Shown: positions 38,229 to 48,768, counted from the stretch's first letter. The stretch is 64,000 nucleotides of DNA from Plasticicumulans lactativorans (GCF_004341245.1 NZ_SLWY01000006.1:177479-241478); one strand, 5' to 3'. A program made the numbers and translations. Notes: generated by a model from the sequence alone, not told the origin.

Positions 38229-40889
38229 TCAGTCGGCGAGGCTCTTGGCGGCGATCTCGTAGACGTCGGGTGACAGCCCCGGCCGGGCGACGATGCGTTC
38301 GAGTTCGGCGCGCATCAGCCCCTGGCGCAGCGGTTCGAACTGCCGCCAGCGCGTCATCGCGCCGAGCAGGCGCGCGGCGATCTGCGGATTGAGCGGATCG
38401 AGCGTGAGCACCTGCTCGGCGAGGAACGCGTAGCCGCTGCCGTCGGCCGCATGGAAGCGCACCGGATTGGCGTTGGCGAACGCGCCGATCAGCGCGCGCA
38501 CCTTGTTGGGGTTGCGGATCGAGAACGCCGGGTGTTCGAGCAGCCCGCGCACGTGCGCGAGCGTGTCGGGGTGGCGCGAAGCCGCCTGCAGCGTGAACCA
38601 CTTGTCGACGACCAGCGGCGCGTGCTGCCAGCGCGCGTAGAACGCGGCGAGCGCGGAACTGCGGGCCGGGCTCGTGCTGTCGACCAGGGAGGCCAGGGCG
38701 GCGAGCTGCTCGGTCATGTTGTCGGCGGCCGCGAACTGCGCCTCGGCGAGCGCGTGCATGGCCGGCTGGTCGAGCGCGACCAGGTAATCGAGGCAGCGGT
38801 TGCGCAGGGCCCGCCGGCCGCTCGCGGCGCCGTCCAGCCGGTAGGGGCCGCGCGGCGCGAGCGCCGCGTAGCGCGCCGCGAGCGCCCCGGCCAGCGCGGC
38901 GGCGACGCTGCGGCGCAGGAACTCGCGGGCGGCGAAGATCGCCTCGGGGTCGATCACCGCCACCTGCTCGGCCAGGTAGGCCTCGGATGGCAGCGTCAGG
39001 ATCTGGTCGACCAGCGCCGGGTCGGCCCCGTCGTCGGCGAGCACGCGGCCGAAGGCCTCGATCAGCGCCGTCGGCGCGGCCCAGGCGAGGTCGCGCGCGC
39101 GCTCGTCGAGCAGCCGCAGCACCGTGCACACCGCGAGCTGCTGCGCGGCCTCCCAGCGGTTGAAGGGATCGCGGTCGTGGGCGAGGAGGAACAGCAGCTC
39201 GTCCTCGGCATATGCGGCGTCGAGCTTGACCGGCGCCGAGAAGCCGCGCAGCAGCGACGGCACCGGCGGCTCGGCGACGTCCTCGAACACGAAACGCTGC
39301 TCGGCCGCGGTCAGTTCGAGTACGCGCGAGGTGGCGACGGGCGCCGCCTCGCCGTGCAGGCGCAGCGGCAGTTCGCGCCCGTCGCGCGCGAGCAGGCCCA
39401 GCGCCACCGGGATGTGGAACGGCGCCTTCTCCGGCTGCCCGGGTGTGGCCGGGCAGTGCTGCGTGAGTGTCAGCGTGTAGCGGCGGCTCGTCGCATCGTG
39501 CGTGCCGCGCGCCATCACCACCGGGGTGCCGGCCTGCTGGTACCAGCGCATGAACTGGCCGAGGTCGCGTCCGTTGGCATCGGCCATCGCCGCGCGGAAA
39601 TCCTCGCAGGTCACCGCCTGCCCGTCGTGGCGCGCGAAGTACAGGTCCATGCCCTTGCGGAAGCCCTCGCGCCCGAGCAGCGTCTGGTACATGCGCACCA
39701 CCTCGGCGCCCTTCTCGTACACCGTCACCGTGTAGAAGTTGTTGATCTCGATGTACGACTCGGGGCGCACCGGGTGCGCGAGCGGGCCGGCGTCCTGCGG
39801 GAACTGCAGCGCGCGCAGGTTGCGCACGTCGTCGATGCGCGCCACCGCCGCCGAGTTCAGGTCGGCGGTGAACTCCTGGTCGCGGAACACGGTGAGCCCT
39901 TCCTTCAGCGACAGCTGGAACCAGTCGCGGCAGGTCACGCGGTTGCCGGTCCAGTTGTGGAAGTACTCGTGGGCGATCACGCTCTCGATGCCGAGGTAGT
40001 CGGCATCGGTGGCGGTTTCGGGGCTCGCCAGCACGTACTTGGTGTTGAAGACGTTGAGCCCCTTGTTCTCCATCGCCCCCATGTTGAAGTCGCCGACCGC
40101 GACGATCATGTAGATGTCGAGGTCGTACTCCAGGCCGAAACGCTCCTCGTCCCAGCGCATCGCCTTCTGCAGCGACGCCATCGCGTGCCCGCACTGCCCG
40201 ACGTTGGCGTGCTCGGTGTAGATCTCCAGCGCCACGCTGCGGCCCGAGGCCGTCGTGTAGGTGTCGCGCACGCAGCCGAGGTCGCCGGCGACCAGCGCGA
40301 ACAGGTACGCCGGCTTGCGGAACGGGTCCTCCCAGGTCACCCAGTGGCGGCCGTCGTCGTACTCGCCGCGCGCCACCGGGTTGCCGTTCGACAGCAGCAC
40401 CGGGTAGCGCGCCCGCTCGGCGACGATGGTGGTGGTGAAGCGCGCCATCACGTCGGGGCGGTCGAGGTAATAGGTGATCTTGCGGAAGCCCTCCGCCTCG
40501 CACTGCGTGCAGAAGTTGCCCGAGGACTGGTAGAGCCCTTCCAGCGCGGTGTTGCTCTGCGGATGGATGCGCGTGTCGATGCGCAGCACGCAGGCTTCCG
40601 GCACGCCGGGCAGCGTCAGGTGCTCGTCGTCGCAGCGGTAGCGCTCGGCGCCGAGCGGCACGCCGTCGAGCCAGACGCCGAGCAGTTCGAGGCCCTGGCC
40701 GTCCAGCACCAGCGGGCGGGCGCCGGCGTGGTTGCGCCGCAGCGCGAGTTCGGCGCTGACCGTGGTGCCGGTCTCGCCGAGTTCGAAGCGCAGGGCGACG
40801 GTATCGATCAGGTAGTCGGGCGGCGCGTAGTCCGCGAGGCGGACGGTGCGGGGGGCGGCGGGGGTGGCGGCGGACAGGTCGGCCATCAT
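38229..40889 (-). CDS. pepN: Aminopeptidase N
   Basis: 886-residue M1-family zinc aminopeptidase that removes N-terminal residues from cytosolic peptides. The substrate motif GAMENKGLNVF (near residue 270) and the zinc motif HEYFHNWTGNRV are intact, and the long C-terminal helical region matches bacterial PepN. Translation may begin at either of two adjacent ATG codons (40889 or 40886). The next downstream gene is the phasin gene, which has its own promoter. Confidence 0.96.
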   Translation of the reverse strand: MMADLSAATPAAPRTVRLADYAPPDYLIDTVALRFELGETGTTVSAELALRRNHAGARPLVLDGQGLELLGVWLDGVPLGAERYRCDDEHLTLPGVPEACVLRIDTRIHPQSNTALEGLYQSSGNFCTQCEAEGFRKITYYLDRPDVMARFTTTIVAERARYPVLLSNGNPVARGEYDDGRHWVTWEDPFRKPAYLFALVAGDLGCVRDTYTTASGRSVALEIYTEHANVGQCGHAMASLQKAMRWDEERFGLEYDLDIYMIVAVGDFNMGAMENKGLNVFNTKYVLASPETATDADYLGIESVIAHEYFHNWTGNRVTCRDWFQLSLKEGLTVFRDQEFTADLNSAAVARIDDVRNLRALQFPQDAGPLAHPVRPESYIEINNFYTVTVYEKGAEVVRMYQTLLGREGFRKGMDLYFARHDGQAVTCEDFRAAMADANGRDLGQFMRWYQQAGTPVVMARGTHDATSRRYTLTLTQHCPATPGQPEKAPFHIPVALGLLARDGRELPLRLHGEAAPVATSRVLELTAAEQRFVFEDVAEPPVPSLLRGFSAPVKLDAAYAEDELLFLLAHDRDPFNRWEAAQQLAVCTVLRLLDERARDLAWAAPTALIEAFGRVLADDGADPALVDQILTLPSEAYLAEQVAVIDPEAIFAAREFLRRSVAAALAGALAARYAALAPRGPYRLDGAASGRRALRNRCLDYLVALDQPAMHALAEAQFAAADNMTEQLAALASLVDSTSPARSSALAAFYARWQHAPLVVDKWFTLQAASRHPDTLAHVRGLLEHPAFSIRNPNKVRALIGAFANANPVRFHAADGSGYAFLAEQVLTLDPLNPQIAARLLGAMTRWRQFEPLRQGLMRAELERIVARPGLSPDVYEIAAKSLAD

Positions 40890-40971
40890 GCGAGGACTCC
40901 GGTACGGGCAGGGGCTGTGACGGTGGAGCAGGCCGCAGCGTAGGAGTTCCCGTGTCGGCGCCGCAAGCGCT

Positions 40972-42693
40972 TCACGCCGGCGCCAGGTACTCCACCCGCA
41001 ACTGCACCTTGCGCGACCCGTTCCACTCGTTGGCGTCGAGCCGGTAGGCGAGGTGCCAGCGGCTGCCCGCACGCGGTTCGCCGACCGTTTCGGCGAGGCC
41101 GAAGGCGATCGCGTCGAACACCGCCGCCTGCCCGGGCACGCGCACCAGCAGCTTGAGGTGGCGCTCCTTCAGCACCCGGCAGCCGGCCACCTCGAACACG
41201 CCGTCGAACAGCGGCTCGGGAAAGCCCTGCCCCCACGGCCCGGCCTCGCGCAGGCAGTCGGCGAGTTCCAGCGCGATCTCGCCGGCGCCGAGTTCGCCGT
41301 CCGACAGCAGCACGCCGCACAGATCGCCCGGCGCCAGGTGGCGGCGCACCTCGGCGTCGAAGGCGTCGCGGAAGGTCGCGTAGTGCGCCGCCGGCAGGCT
41401 CAGTCCGGCCGCCATCGCATGGCCGCCGAAACGCGTGATCAGGTCCGGTGCGCGCGCCGCCACCGCGGCGAGCGCGTCGCGGATGTGCAGCCCCGGCACC
41501 GAGCGCGCCGAGCCCTTGAGCTGGCCGTCGCGATCGGCGGCGAAGACGATGGTCGGGCGGTGGGTGCGCTCGCGCACGCGGGCGGCGAGGATGCCGATCA
41601 CCCCCTGGTGCCAGGTCTCGTCGTACAGGCACAGGCCGAAGGGCAGGTCGCCGTCGAGGTCGAGGGCGTCGAGGTCGGCGAAGGCCGCGAGCTTCATCGC
41701 GTCCTCGATCTCGCGCCGCTCGCGGTTGAGCCGGTCGAGTTCGCGCGCCAGTTCGAGCGCGCGCCCCGCATCGTCGGCGAGCAGGCATTCGATGCCGAGG
41801 CTCATGTGCTCGATGCGCCCGGCGGCGTTGAGCCGCGGCGCCAGCGCGTAGCCGATGTCGGCCGTGCACAGGCGCTCGCGCGGCCGCCCGGCGACCTCGG
41901 CGAGGGCGGCGAGGCCCGGCACGCAGGCACCGGCGCGCAGGCGCCGCAGCCCCTGCTCCACCAGCACGCGGTTGACGTGATCGAGCGCCACCACGTCGGC
42001 CACGGTGCCGAAGGCCACCAGGTCGAGCAGCCGCGCCAGGTTGGGCTCGGTGATGCCGCAGGCGGTGTACCAGCCGCGCGCGCGCAGCGTCGCGCGCAGC
42101 GCGAGCATCACGTAGAAGATCACGCCGACGCCGGCCAGGCAGCGGCTCGGGAAGCCGCAGCCCGGCTGGTTGGGATTGACGATGGCATCGGCTGCCGGCA
42201 GCTCGTCGCCGGGCAGGTGATGGTCGGTGACCAGCACGCGCATGCCGCGCGCCTTCGCCGCGGCCACGCCGGCGACGCTGGCGATGCCGTTGTCGACGGT
42301 CACCAGCAGGTCGGGGCGGCGCTCGGCGGCCAGCTCGACCAGCTCCGGGGTGAGCCCGTAGCCGTGCTTCTGCCGGTCGGGCACCAGATAGTCGACGTGG
42401 CGGGCGCCGAAGGCGCGCAGCGCGCGCACCCCGAGCGCGCAGGCAGTGGCGCCGTCGGCGTCGAAGTCGGCGATGAAGAGCACCCGCGCGTCCTCGGCGA
42501 GGGCGGCGGCGAGCAGCCCGGTGGCCGCCGCCAGGCCCTTCAGCGACGTGGGCGGCGGCAGCGCGTCGAGCGCGCGGTTGAGCTCACCGGCCGAGCGCAC
42601 CCCCCGCGCCGCGTAGAGGCGGGCGAGCAGCGGCGGCCCCGGCAGCTCGATTTCCTCCGGGACCGCCCGGCGCACCACCGTCGTGGTCGACAC
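40972..42693 (-). CDS. recJ: Single-stranded-DNA-specific exonuclease RecJ
   Basis: 573-residue DHH-family 5-prime to 3-prime exonuclease of recombination and mismatch repair. Metal motifs include DFDADGATACALGVRAL (motif I), VTDHHLPG (DHH, motif III) and RFGGHAMAAGLSLP (DHHA1 domain), with a C-terminal OB fold. The start (MSTTTVVRRAVP) is six bases after the stop of the RpfE-like gene, an arrangement seen in related genomes. Confidence 0.95.
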   Translation of the reverse strand: MSTTTVVRRAVPEEIELPGPPLLARLYAARGVRSAGELNRALDALPPPTSLKGLAAATGLLAAALAEDARVLFIADFDADGATACALGVRALRAFGARHVDYLVPDRQKHGYGLTPELVELAAERRPDLLVTVDNGIASVAGVAAAKARGMRVLVTDHHLPGDELPAADAIVNPNQPGCGFPSRCLAGVGVIFYVMLALRATLRARGWYTACGITEPNLARLLDLVAFGTVADVVALDHVNRVLVEQGLRRLRAGACVPGLAALAEVAGRPRERLCTADIGYALAPRLNAAGRIEHMSLGIECLLADDAGRALELARELDRLNRERREIEDAMKLAAFADLDALDLDGDLPFGLCLYDETWHQGVIGILAARVRERTHRPTIVFAADRDGQLKGSARSVPGLHIRDALAAVAARAPDLITRFGGHAMAAGLSLPAAHYATFRDAFDAEVRRHLAPGDLCGVLLSDGELGAGEIALELADCLREAGPWGQGFPEPLFDGVFEVAGCRVLKERHLKLLVRVPGQAAVFDAIAFGLAETVGEPRAGSRWHLAYRLDANEWNGSRKVQLRVEYLAPA

Positions 42694-42699
42694 CGCGGC

Positions 42700-43713
42700 T
42701 CAGCCGGCGAAACGCGAGGCCGCCGGCGCGCGCCGCCAGAACCGCCAGAGCTCGCCCGCGCGCAGTTCGAGCGTGCCCGCGCCGCAGCTGGCGAGGGTGA
42801 GCGCGCGCAGCGTCCGCCGGCGCAGCGCCGCCGTCAGCGGCGCGAACCAGTCACGCTCGAGGGCACCGACCGCGGCCTCCCAGGCCCCGGCATCGCCGGC
42901 CGCGGCCGCCGGCTGCAGGGCGTCGAGCACCACCAGCGCCGAGCGCTCCCCCGCCGCCGCCCGCTGCCAGTCGTCGAAGCCGCGCGGCAGCGGGTTGAGC
43001 GCGAGGCCGGCGGCACGGGCAAGCCCGCGCGCGACCGGCGCAGCGGCGTAGACGCCGGCCGCAGGCGCGCGCAGGCCGCGCTGCGGCCACGCTCCGCCGC
43101 CCCACAGCCACAGCCCGCTGACGATCGGCAGGTGGCGCGATTCGCGCGCGATGTTCACGGCCTCGCCGTAGAACAGCATCTGCACCTCGGTCATGCGCCC
43201 GTTCCACACCGCCGCGTCGCGTCCGCGCGGCAGCAGGCGGTGGATGTCGCGGCCGCTCGCCGCGTCGAGCGGCGTCGTGCTCAGCTCGACGGGGGCCTCG
43301 AGGCGCAGGTACCAGCGCCCGGCGGCCGGGGTCAGCAGGTGCAGCCCCTCGTCGGCGTAGGTGCGGTCGAAGGCGCTCGCGAGCGCCTCGGCCTCCTCCG
43401 GCGTCGGCGGCGCGGCGTCGAGCGGGTGCAGGGTCACGCCGTGCAGGTCGGCGTGCAGGTGCACCGGGTCGGCCCGCAGCCACCAGCCGGTGCAGGCGTC
43501 GAGGCCATCGGCGGCGGCGCTGACCGCGGCCACCGGCGGCTCGCTCCCGCCCTGCCAGCCGAAGCGGCGGAACAGCTCGGCGTCGAGCGGCTCCGTGCCG
43601 GCCTCCCAGCGCCCGCGCGCGAGCAGACGCCGCAGCGCCGGCGCGCGCGGCGGCGGCGCCAGGCGCGCGGACCACTCCGGCAGCAGGCCCGGGACGAGCA
43701 GCGTCAGGTGCAT
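42700..43713 (-). CDS. RpfE-like protein (COG4255), function unknown
   Basis: 337-residue protein often labelled phosphoglycerate mutase or RpfE from its neighbourhood in Xanthomonas. I see MHLTLLVPGLLPEWSARL at the N-terminus and RESRHLPIVSGLWLWGGGAW in the middle, but no phosphatase-type metal site. It is a conserved companion of recJ, which starts 6 bp downstream. Its biochemical role is not known; the mutase label should not be taken as a function. Confidence 0.7.
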   Translation of the reverse strand: MHLTLLVPGLLPEWSARLAPPPRAPALRRLLARGRWEAGTEPLDAELFRRFGWQGGSEPPVAAVSAAADGLDACTGWWLRADPVHLHADLHGVTLHPLDAAPPTPEEAEALASAFDRTYADEGLHLLTPAAGRWYLRLEAPVELSTTPLDAASGRDIHRLLPRGRDAAVWNGRMTEVQMLFYGEAVNIARESRHLPIVSGLWLWGGGAWPQRGLRAPAAGVYAAAPVARGLARAAGLALNPLPRGFDDWQRAAAGERSALVVLDALQPAAAAGDAGAWEAAVGALERDWFAPLTAALRRRTLRALTLASCGAGTLELRAGELWRFWRRAPAASRFAG

Positions 43714-43781
43714 GGGATGGCCCGTGGACACGGCGGCCGATGCCGCGCGCCGCCCGGGCGGCGGCGCGCGGCGCGGCGCGC

Positions 43782-45095
43782 TCAGTTCGAGTTGAGGTGT
43801 TCGAGGCGGATGCGGGTGACCGCGCCGGTGATCGAATCGAGCGCCTCGATGCGCGCGATGGCGCCGTTCATCTGCCGCTCGCGCACGCGCTGGGTGAGGA
43901 TGATCACCGTCGCGTCGGGGCTGCCGGCCGGCGGCTCCTTCTGCAGGATCGACTCGATGCTGATGCCGGCCTCGGCGAAGATGCGCGTAACGTCGGCGAG
44001 CACGCCCGGCTTGTCGGCGGCGCGCAGGCGCAGGTAGTAGGCGGTGACGATCTCGTCGACCGGCAGCACCGGCTGGCTCGACAGCGCGTCGGGCTGGAAC
44101 GCCAGGTGCGGTACGCGGTTGTTGGGGTCGGTGGTGAGGGTGCGCACGACGTCGACCAGGTCGGCGACCACCGCCGAGCCGGTGGGCTCGGCGCCGGCGC
44201 CGGCGCCGTAGTACAGCGTCGGGCCGACGGCGTCGCCCTTGACCAGCACGGCGTTCATCACGCCGTCGACGTTGGCGATCAGGCGCCGCTCCGGGATCAG
44301 CGTCGGGTGCACGCGCAGCTCGATGCCCGCGGGCGTGGCGCGGGCGAGGCCGAGGTGCTTGATGCGGTAGCCGAGCTGTTCGGCGTAGGCGACGTCCTCG
44401 CGGGTGATCCGCGAGATGCCCTCGGTGTACACCTTGTCGAACTGCAGCGGGATGCCGAAGGCGATCGAGGCAAGGATGGTCAGCTTGTGCGCGGCGTCGA
44501 TGCCTTCGACGTCGAAGGTCGGGTCGGCCTCGGCGTAGCCGAGCGCCTGCGCCTCGGCGAGCACGTCGGCGAAGTCGCGGCCCTTGTCGCGCATCTCCGT
44601 CAGGATGAAGTTGCCGGTGCCGTTGATGATGCCGGCGAGCCATTCGATGCGGTTGCCGGCGAGCCCCTCGCGGATCGCCTTGATGATCGGGATGCCGCCG
44701 CCGACCGCCGCCTCGAAGGCGACCATCACGCCCTTCTCCCGCGCCAGCGCGAAGATCTCGTTGCCGTGGCGCGCGATCAGCGCCTTGTTGGCGGTGACCA
44801 CGTGCTTGCCGTTGGCGATCGCCCGCAGCACCAGCGCGCGCGCCGGCTCGTATCCGCCCATCAGTTCGCACACCACCGAGATCTCGGGGTCGTCGACGAC
44901 GTCCTGCGGATCGGTGGTGAACTTGATGCCCGAGGTGTCGTTGATGCTGGAGCGCAGGCTGCGCGACGCGGCGTGGGTGACGATGATGCCGCGCCCGGCG
45001 CGGCGGCTGATCTCCCCGGCGTTGCGGGCGAGCACGTTCGCCGTGCCGCTGCCCACCGTGCCCAGACCCAACAGACCGACTTTGACCGGATTCAA
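43782..45095 (-). CDS. hom: Homoserine dehydrogenase
   Basis: 437-residue monofunctional enzyme reducing aspartate semialdehyde to homoserine for threonine and methionine synthesis. The NAD(P)-binding loop is GLLGLGTVGSGTANVL, the catalytic part has TANKALIARHGNEIFALARE and GIINGTGNFILTEM, and an ACT domain (residues about 355-430) provides feedback control. It follows alaC by 20 bp. No thrC lies directly after it in this window; the next gene is the RpfE-like one. Confidence 0.96.
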   Translation of the reverse strand: MNPVKVGLLGLGTVGSGTANVLARNAGEISRRAGRGIIVTHAASRSLRSSINDTSGIKFTTDPQDVVDDPEISVVCELMGGYEPARALVLRAIANGKHVVTANKALIARHGNEIFALAREKGVMVAFEAAVGGGIPIIKAIREGLAGNRIEWLAGIINGTGNFILTEMRDKGRDFADVLAEAQALGYAEADPTFDVEGIDAAHKLTILASIAFGIPLQFDKVYTEGISRITREDVAYAEQLGYRIKHLGLARATPAGIELRVHPTLIPERRLIANVDGVMNAVLVKGDAVGPTLYYGAGAGAEPTGSAVVADLVDVVRTLTTDPNNRVPHLAFQPDALSSQPVLPVDEIVTAYYLRLRAADKPGVLADVTRIFAEAGISIESILQKEPPAGSPDATVIILTQRVRERQMNGAIARIEALDSITGAVTRIRLEHLNSN

Positions 45096-45115
45096 AATGA
45101 TCCCCTTAGCGATGT

Positions 45116-46312
45116 TCAGGCTTTGCCGTCTTTGCGGAACATGTCACGGATGCCGCGGATGGCCTGGCGGGTACGGTGTTCGTTCTCGATCAGGCCGAAG
45201 CGCACGTGGTCGTCGCCGTAGCTGCCGAAACCGATGCCGGGCGCGACGGCGACCTTGGCGTCCTGGATGAGTTTGCGGGCGAAATCGAGCGAGCCCATCG
45301 CCTGGTACTGCGACGGGATCTTCGCCCAGACGAACATGGTCGCGCGCGGCTTCTCGACCGCCCAGCCGATGTTGTTGAGCCCGTCGCAGAGCACGTCGCG
45401 ACGGGCGCGGTAGGTTTCGCGGATCTCGGCCACGCACTCCTGCGGACCCTCGAGCGCGGTGATCGCCGCGATCTGGATCGGCGCGAAGGTGCCGTAGTCC
45501 ATGTACGACTTCATGCGCGCGAGGGCGTGCACCAGCGTCGGGTTGCCGCACATGAACCCCACCCGCCAGCCGGGCATGTTGTAGCTCTTCGACAGCGTGA
45601 AGAACTCGACCGCGAGCTCCTTGGCGCCCTTGACCTGCAGGATCGACGGCGCGACGTAGCCGTCGAAGGCGATGTCGGCATAGGCGAGATCGTGCACCAC
45701 CCAGATGCCGTGCTCGCGGGCGATCGCCACCACGCGCTCGAAGAAGCCCAGATCGACGCACTGCGCCGTCGGGTTGCTGGGAAAGTTCAGCACCAGCATC
45801 TTCGGCTTGGGCCACGACTCGCGGATCGCGCGCTCGAGTTCCTCGAAGAAGTCCACCCCCGGCACCATCGGCACGTGGCGGACGTCGGCGCCGGCGATCA
45901 CGAAGCCGTAGGGATGGATCGGATAGGCCGGGTTCGGCACCAGCACCGTGTCGCCCGGCCCCATCGTCGCCAGGGCGAGGTGGCTCAGCCCCTCCTTCGA
46001 GCCGATCGTGACGATGGCCTCGGTCTCGGGATCGAGGCTGACGTCGAAGCGGCGCTGGTACCAGCCGGCGATGGCCTTGCGCAGCCGCGGGATGCCGCGC
46101 GAGACCGAATAACGGTGGGTGTCGCCGCGCTGCGCGGCCTCGACCAGCTTGTCGACGATGTGCTGCGGCGTCGGGCGGTCCGGATTGCCCATGCCGAAGT
46201 CGATGATGTCCTCGCCACGGGCACGCGCCTTGGCCTTGAGGTCATTGACGATGTTGAAGACGTACGGCGGCAGACGGCTGATGCGCTGGAATTCTGCGTC
46301 CAAGGCGGTCAC
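45116..46312 (-). CDS. alaC: Alanine transaminase AlaC-type aminotransferase
   Basis: 398-residue class I/II PLP aminotransferase resembling AlaC. The PLP lysine lies in [18 protein letters not shown], with [15 protein letters not shown] and [11 protein letters not shown] as other cofactor or substrate regions. It probably interconverts pyruvate and alanine. I choose the GTG at 46312 ([20 protein letters not shown]), which matches the family N-terminus; ATGs at 46357 and 46381 are in frame but add unconserved sequence. It is transcribed ahead of hom. Confidence 0.88.
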   Translation of the reverse strand: MTALDAEFQRISRLPPYVFNIVNDLKAKARARGEDIIDFGMGNPDRPTPQHIVDKLVEAAQRGDTHRYSVSRGIPRLRKAIAGWYQRRFDVSLDPETEAIVTIGSKEGLSHLALATMGPGDTVLVPNPAYPIHPYGFVIAGADVRHVPMVPGVDFFEELERAIRESWPKPKMLVLNFPSNPTAQCVDLGFFERVVAIAREHGIWVVHDLAYADIAFDGYVAPSILQVKGAKELAVEFFTLSKSYNMPGWRVGFMCGNPTLVHALARMKSYMDYGTFAPIQIAAITALEGPQECVAEIRETYRARRDVLCDGLNNIGWAVEKPRATMFVWAKIPSQYQAMGSLDFARKLIQDAKVAVAPGIGFGSYGDDHVRFGLIENEHRTRQAIRGIRDMFRKDGKA

Positions 46313-46412
46313 TTCGCGGCAGGGTGAGAGGACGAACCGACGTGAGCGCCGGAACATAAGCGTCGGACCTGGGGCTGTCAAACCGCGTGCCGCGCCACCT
46401 GCCGTGCGGCCC

Positions 46413-46418
46413 TATAAT
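46413..46418 (+). promoter_or_regulatory. Minus-10 element TATAAT before the Mth938-like gene
   Basis: A perfect TATAAT lies 31 bases before the ATG, and a GGAGG ribosome site (starting about 46437) precedes the ATG. No good upstream -35 hexamer is visible, so the promoter is only half supported. Confidence 0.4.
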
Positions 46419-46449
46419 CGGCCGCCCACCCCGCCCGGAGGACACCACC

Positions 46450-46824
46450 ATGCGCGTGAGTCTGGATTTCGAAGGCCGCCACAACGTCGTGCGCGCCTAT
46501 GGTGAGGGCTACGTGACCGTGAATGCCGACACGCGGCTCGAATGCGCCTTCGTGATCTCGCCGCAGCGCCTGATCACCGACACGCTGCCGCAGCGCTTCG
46601 AGGACCTCGCCGCCGAGCATTTCGAGGCACTGATCGAGCTGCGCCCGGAAGTGGTGCTGCTCGGCACCGGCGCCCGGCAGCGCTTTCCGCACCCGCGGCT
46701 GACGCAGGCGCTGACCGCGGCGGGCATCGCGGTCGAGGTGATGAGCACCGACGCGGCCTGCCGTACCTACAACATCGTCGCCGCGGAGGGGCGCAACGCC
46801 GTCGCGCTGCTGCTGATGATCTGA
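46450..46824 (+). CDS. Mth938-like domain protein (DUF498)
   Basis: 124-residue Mth938/DUF498 protein with FVISPQRLITDTLPQRFEDL and LLGTGARQRFPHPRLTQAL, and the end AEGRNAVALLLMI. Relatives range from archaeal proteins to mitochondrial NDUFAF3, an assembly factor of complex I, but the bacterial role is unknown. It is a single-gene transcript converging on rpoS, with only 18 bp between the stop codons. Confidence 0.87.
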   Translation: MRVSLDFEGRHNVVRAYGEGYVTVNADTRLECAFVISPQRLITDTLPQRFEDLAAEHFEALIELRPEVVLLGTGARQRFPHPRLTQALTAAGIAVEVMSTDAACRTYNIVAAEGRNAVALLLMI

Positions 46825-46842
46825 GCGCGCCGCCGCGGCGCC

Positions 46843-47883
46843 TCAGCCATAGAGGACATCCTCCGAGAACCCCTCGGATTCGAGGATCTTGCGCAGCCGC
46901 CGCAGGGCATCGATCTGGATCTGGCGCACGCGTTCGCGGGTCACGCCGATCTCGTTGCCGACCTCCTCGAGCGTCGCGCGCTCCTTGCCGCCGAGGCCGA
47001 AACGGCGCTCGACGACGATGCGCTGCTTGTCGTTCAACTGGTCGAGCCAGAAATCGAGCTTCTGGTGCAGATCCTCGTCCTGCAGTTGCTGGAACGGGTC
47101 GGGGTTGTTGTCGTCGGGGATCGCATCGAGCAGGAAGCGGTCCTCGTCCTTGCCGATCGGCGTGTCGACCGAGGCGACCCGCTCGTTCAGGCCGAGCATG
47201 CGCTTGACCTCCGCCACCGGCTTGTCCATCGCCTGCGCGATTTCCTCGGCCGAGGGCTCGTGGTCGAGCGTCTGCGCCAGTTGCCGTGCCTGGCGCAGGT
47301 AGAGGTTGATTTCCTTGATGATGTGGATGGGCAGGCGGATCGTGCGCGTCTGGTTCATGATCGCGCGCTCGATGGTCTGGCGGATCCACCACGTCGCGTA
47401 GGTCGAGAAGCGGAAGCCGCGTTCGGGGTCGAACTTCTCGACGGCGTGGATCAGGCCGAGATTGCCCTCCTCGATCAGGTCGAGCAGCGTCAGCCCGCGG
47501 TTCATGTAGCGGCGCGAGATCTTCACGACGAGCCGCAGGTTGCTCTCGATCATCCGGTGCCGCGCCGATTCGTCCCCGGCCAGCGCGCGGCGCGCGTAGA
47601 ACACCTCCTCGGCGGCCGTGAGCAGCGGCGAGTAGCCGATCTCGCCGAGGTACAGGCGCGTCGCGTCCATCTCGTCCTGGCTGAAGTCGCGGCCGTAGAG
47701 CGGCGTCTTGGTGAAGGGACGGTCATCGCCCTCCAGCCCTTCGTCGCCGTCGCCACCGAAGGCGGCCGCGACGGGGTCGTCGCTGTCGGCGTCCTCCTCG
47801 AGCAGTGCCTCGTCCTCACCGCGGGCGAAGTCCTCGGGGTCTTCTGTGAAGTCCGCGATCTCTTCGTTGGTGCGTCGCGACAT
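46843..47883 (-). CDS. rpoS: RNA polymerase sigma factor RpoS
   Basis: 346-residue sigma-70 family factor of stationary phase and general stress. Region 1.2 is [20 protein letters not shown], region 2 contains [20 protein letters not shown] and [20 protein letters not shown], and region 4 ends [20 protein letters not shown]. The acidic N-terminus ([14 protein letters not shown]) is as seen in beta- and gammaproteobacterial RpoS. It follows nlpD by 117 bp, the usual place, where the main rpoS promoter lies within nlpD in enterobacteria. Confidence 0.94.
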   Translation of the reverse strand: MSRRTNEEIADFTEDPEDFARGEDEALLEEDADSDDPVAAAFGGDGDEGLEGDDRPFTKTPLYGRDFSQDEMDATRLYLGEIGYSPLLTAAEEVFYARRALAGDESARHRMIESNLRLVVKISRRYMNRGLTLLDLIEEGNLGLIHAVEKFDPERGFRFSTYATWWIRQTIERAIMNQTRTIRLPIHIIKEINLYLRQARQLAQTLDHEPSAEEIAQAMDKPVAEVKRMLGLNERVASVDTPIGKDEDRFLLDAIPDDNNPDPFQQLQDEDLHQKLDFWLDQLNDKQRIVVERRFGLGGKERATLEEVGNEIGVTRERVRQIQIDALRRLRKILESEGFSEDVLYG

Positions 47884-48000
47884 GTCCGGCTCCTCGACGT
47901 TGTTCTCTGGTGGTTCGCGGGCCTTGTGCGCAGGCCCGTCGGTTCTTATGCGTTCGAGGCAGGGAGGAAACGCATCTCGTGGCAGTTGCGCGGTCCGCGC

Positions 48001-48768
48001 TCACCCGGAAAGGAAGCGCAGCGGATCGATCGGTCTGCCATTCTGGCGAATCTCGAAATGGAGCGCTGGGCGGTTTTCGGCGCTGCTGCCGAGTTCACCG
48101 ATCGTCTGTCCCTGACCAACCTTATCACCTTCATTGACAAGGATTTTTCCCAGATAGCCGTAGGCGCTGAGCAAGGCTTCGGAGTGCTTCACGATGATAA
48201 GTCGGCCGTATCCGGGAAGTCCACTGCCCCCGTAGACCACCTCCCCGGACTTCGCCGCCACCACCGGCTGTCCCAGTTCGCCGCCGATCTGGATGCCCTT
48301 GCGGCCGGGCGTGTCGGGCTCGAAGCGCTTGATCACCTGCCCCCGCACCGGCCAGCGCCACGAGCCGCTGCGTTCGACCGCGGCGACGTCGGCCGCCGAC
48401 GCCGTGCGCCGCTCCGGGTCACGTGCCGGTGCATGCACGGGCGCGCTGTCCTGGGCCACGCGCGATGGCGACACGCGCCGGGTCGTTTCGGGCGGCGTCG
48501 ACGCCGCGGTGGTCGCGGGGTCGACCAGCACCAGGCGCTGCCCCGGGCGGATCAGGTTGGGGTTGCCGATGCGGTTCCAGCGCACCAGGTCCTCGAGGTC
48601 CACGCCGTAGCGCCAGGCGATCACCTGCAGGCTTTCGCCACGCGCCACCACGTGTTCCCGTGGCCGCTCGCCGAGGTCGGGCGAACTCGCACAGGCGCCC
48701 ATCCAGAGCATCACCAGGCCCACGCACAGGCGCGTCGTCACCGCGCCACCGTACCCGCCGATCTTCAC
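48001..48768 (-). CDS. nlpD: NlpD-like LysM/degenerate M23 activator
   Basis: 255-residue lipoprotein-like activator of cell-wall amidases. After the hydrophobic N-terminus ([16 protein letters not shown], a lipobox-like LWMGAC) comes a LysM domain ([20 protein letters not shown]) and a C-terminal LytM domain. The LytM metal ligands are missing: [16 protein letters not shown] where active enzymes have HxxxD, and ALHFEIR instead of HLHFEIR. So it should activate an amidase rather than cut the wall itself. The GTG start overlaps the pcm stop as GTGA. Confidence 0.9.
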   Translation of the reverse strand: MKIGGYGGAVTTRLCVGLVMLWMGACASSPDLGERPREHVVARGESLQVIAWRYGVDLEDLVRWNRIGNPNLIRPGQRLVLVDPATTAASTPPETTRRVSPSRVAQDSAPVHAPARDPERRTASAADVAAVERSGSWRWPVRGQVIKRFEPDTPGRKGIQIGGELGQPVVAAKSGEVVYGGSGLPGYGRLIIVKHSEALLSAYGYLGKILVNEGDKVGQGQTIGELGSSAENRPALHFEIRQNGRPIDPLRFLSG

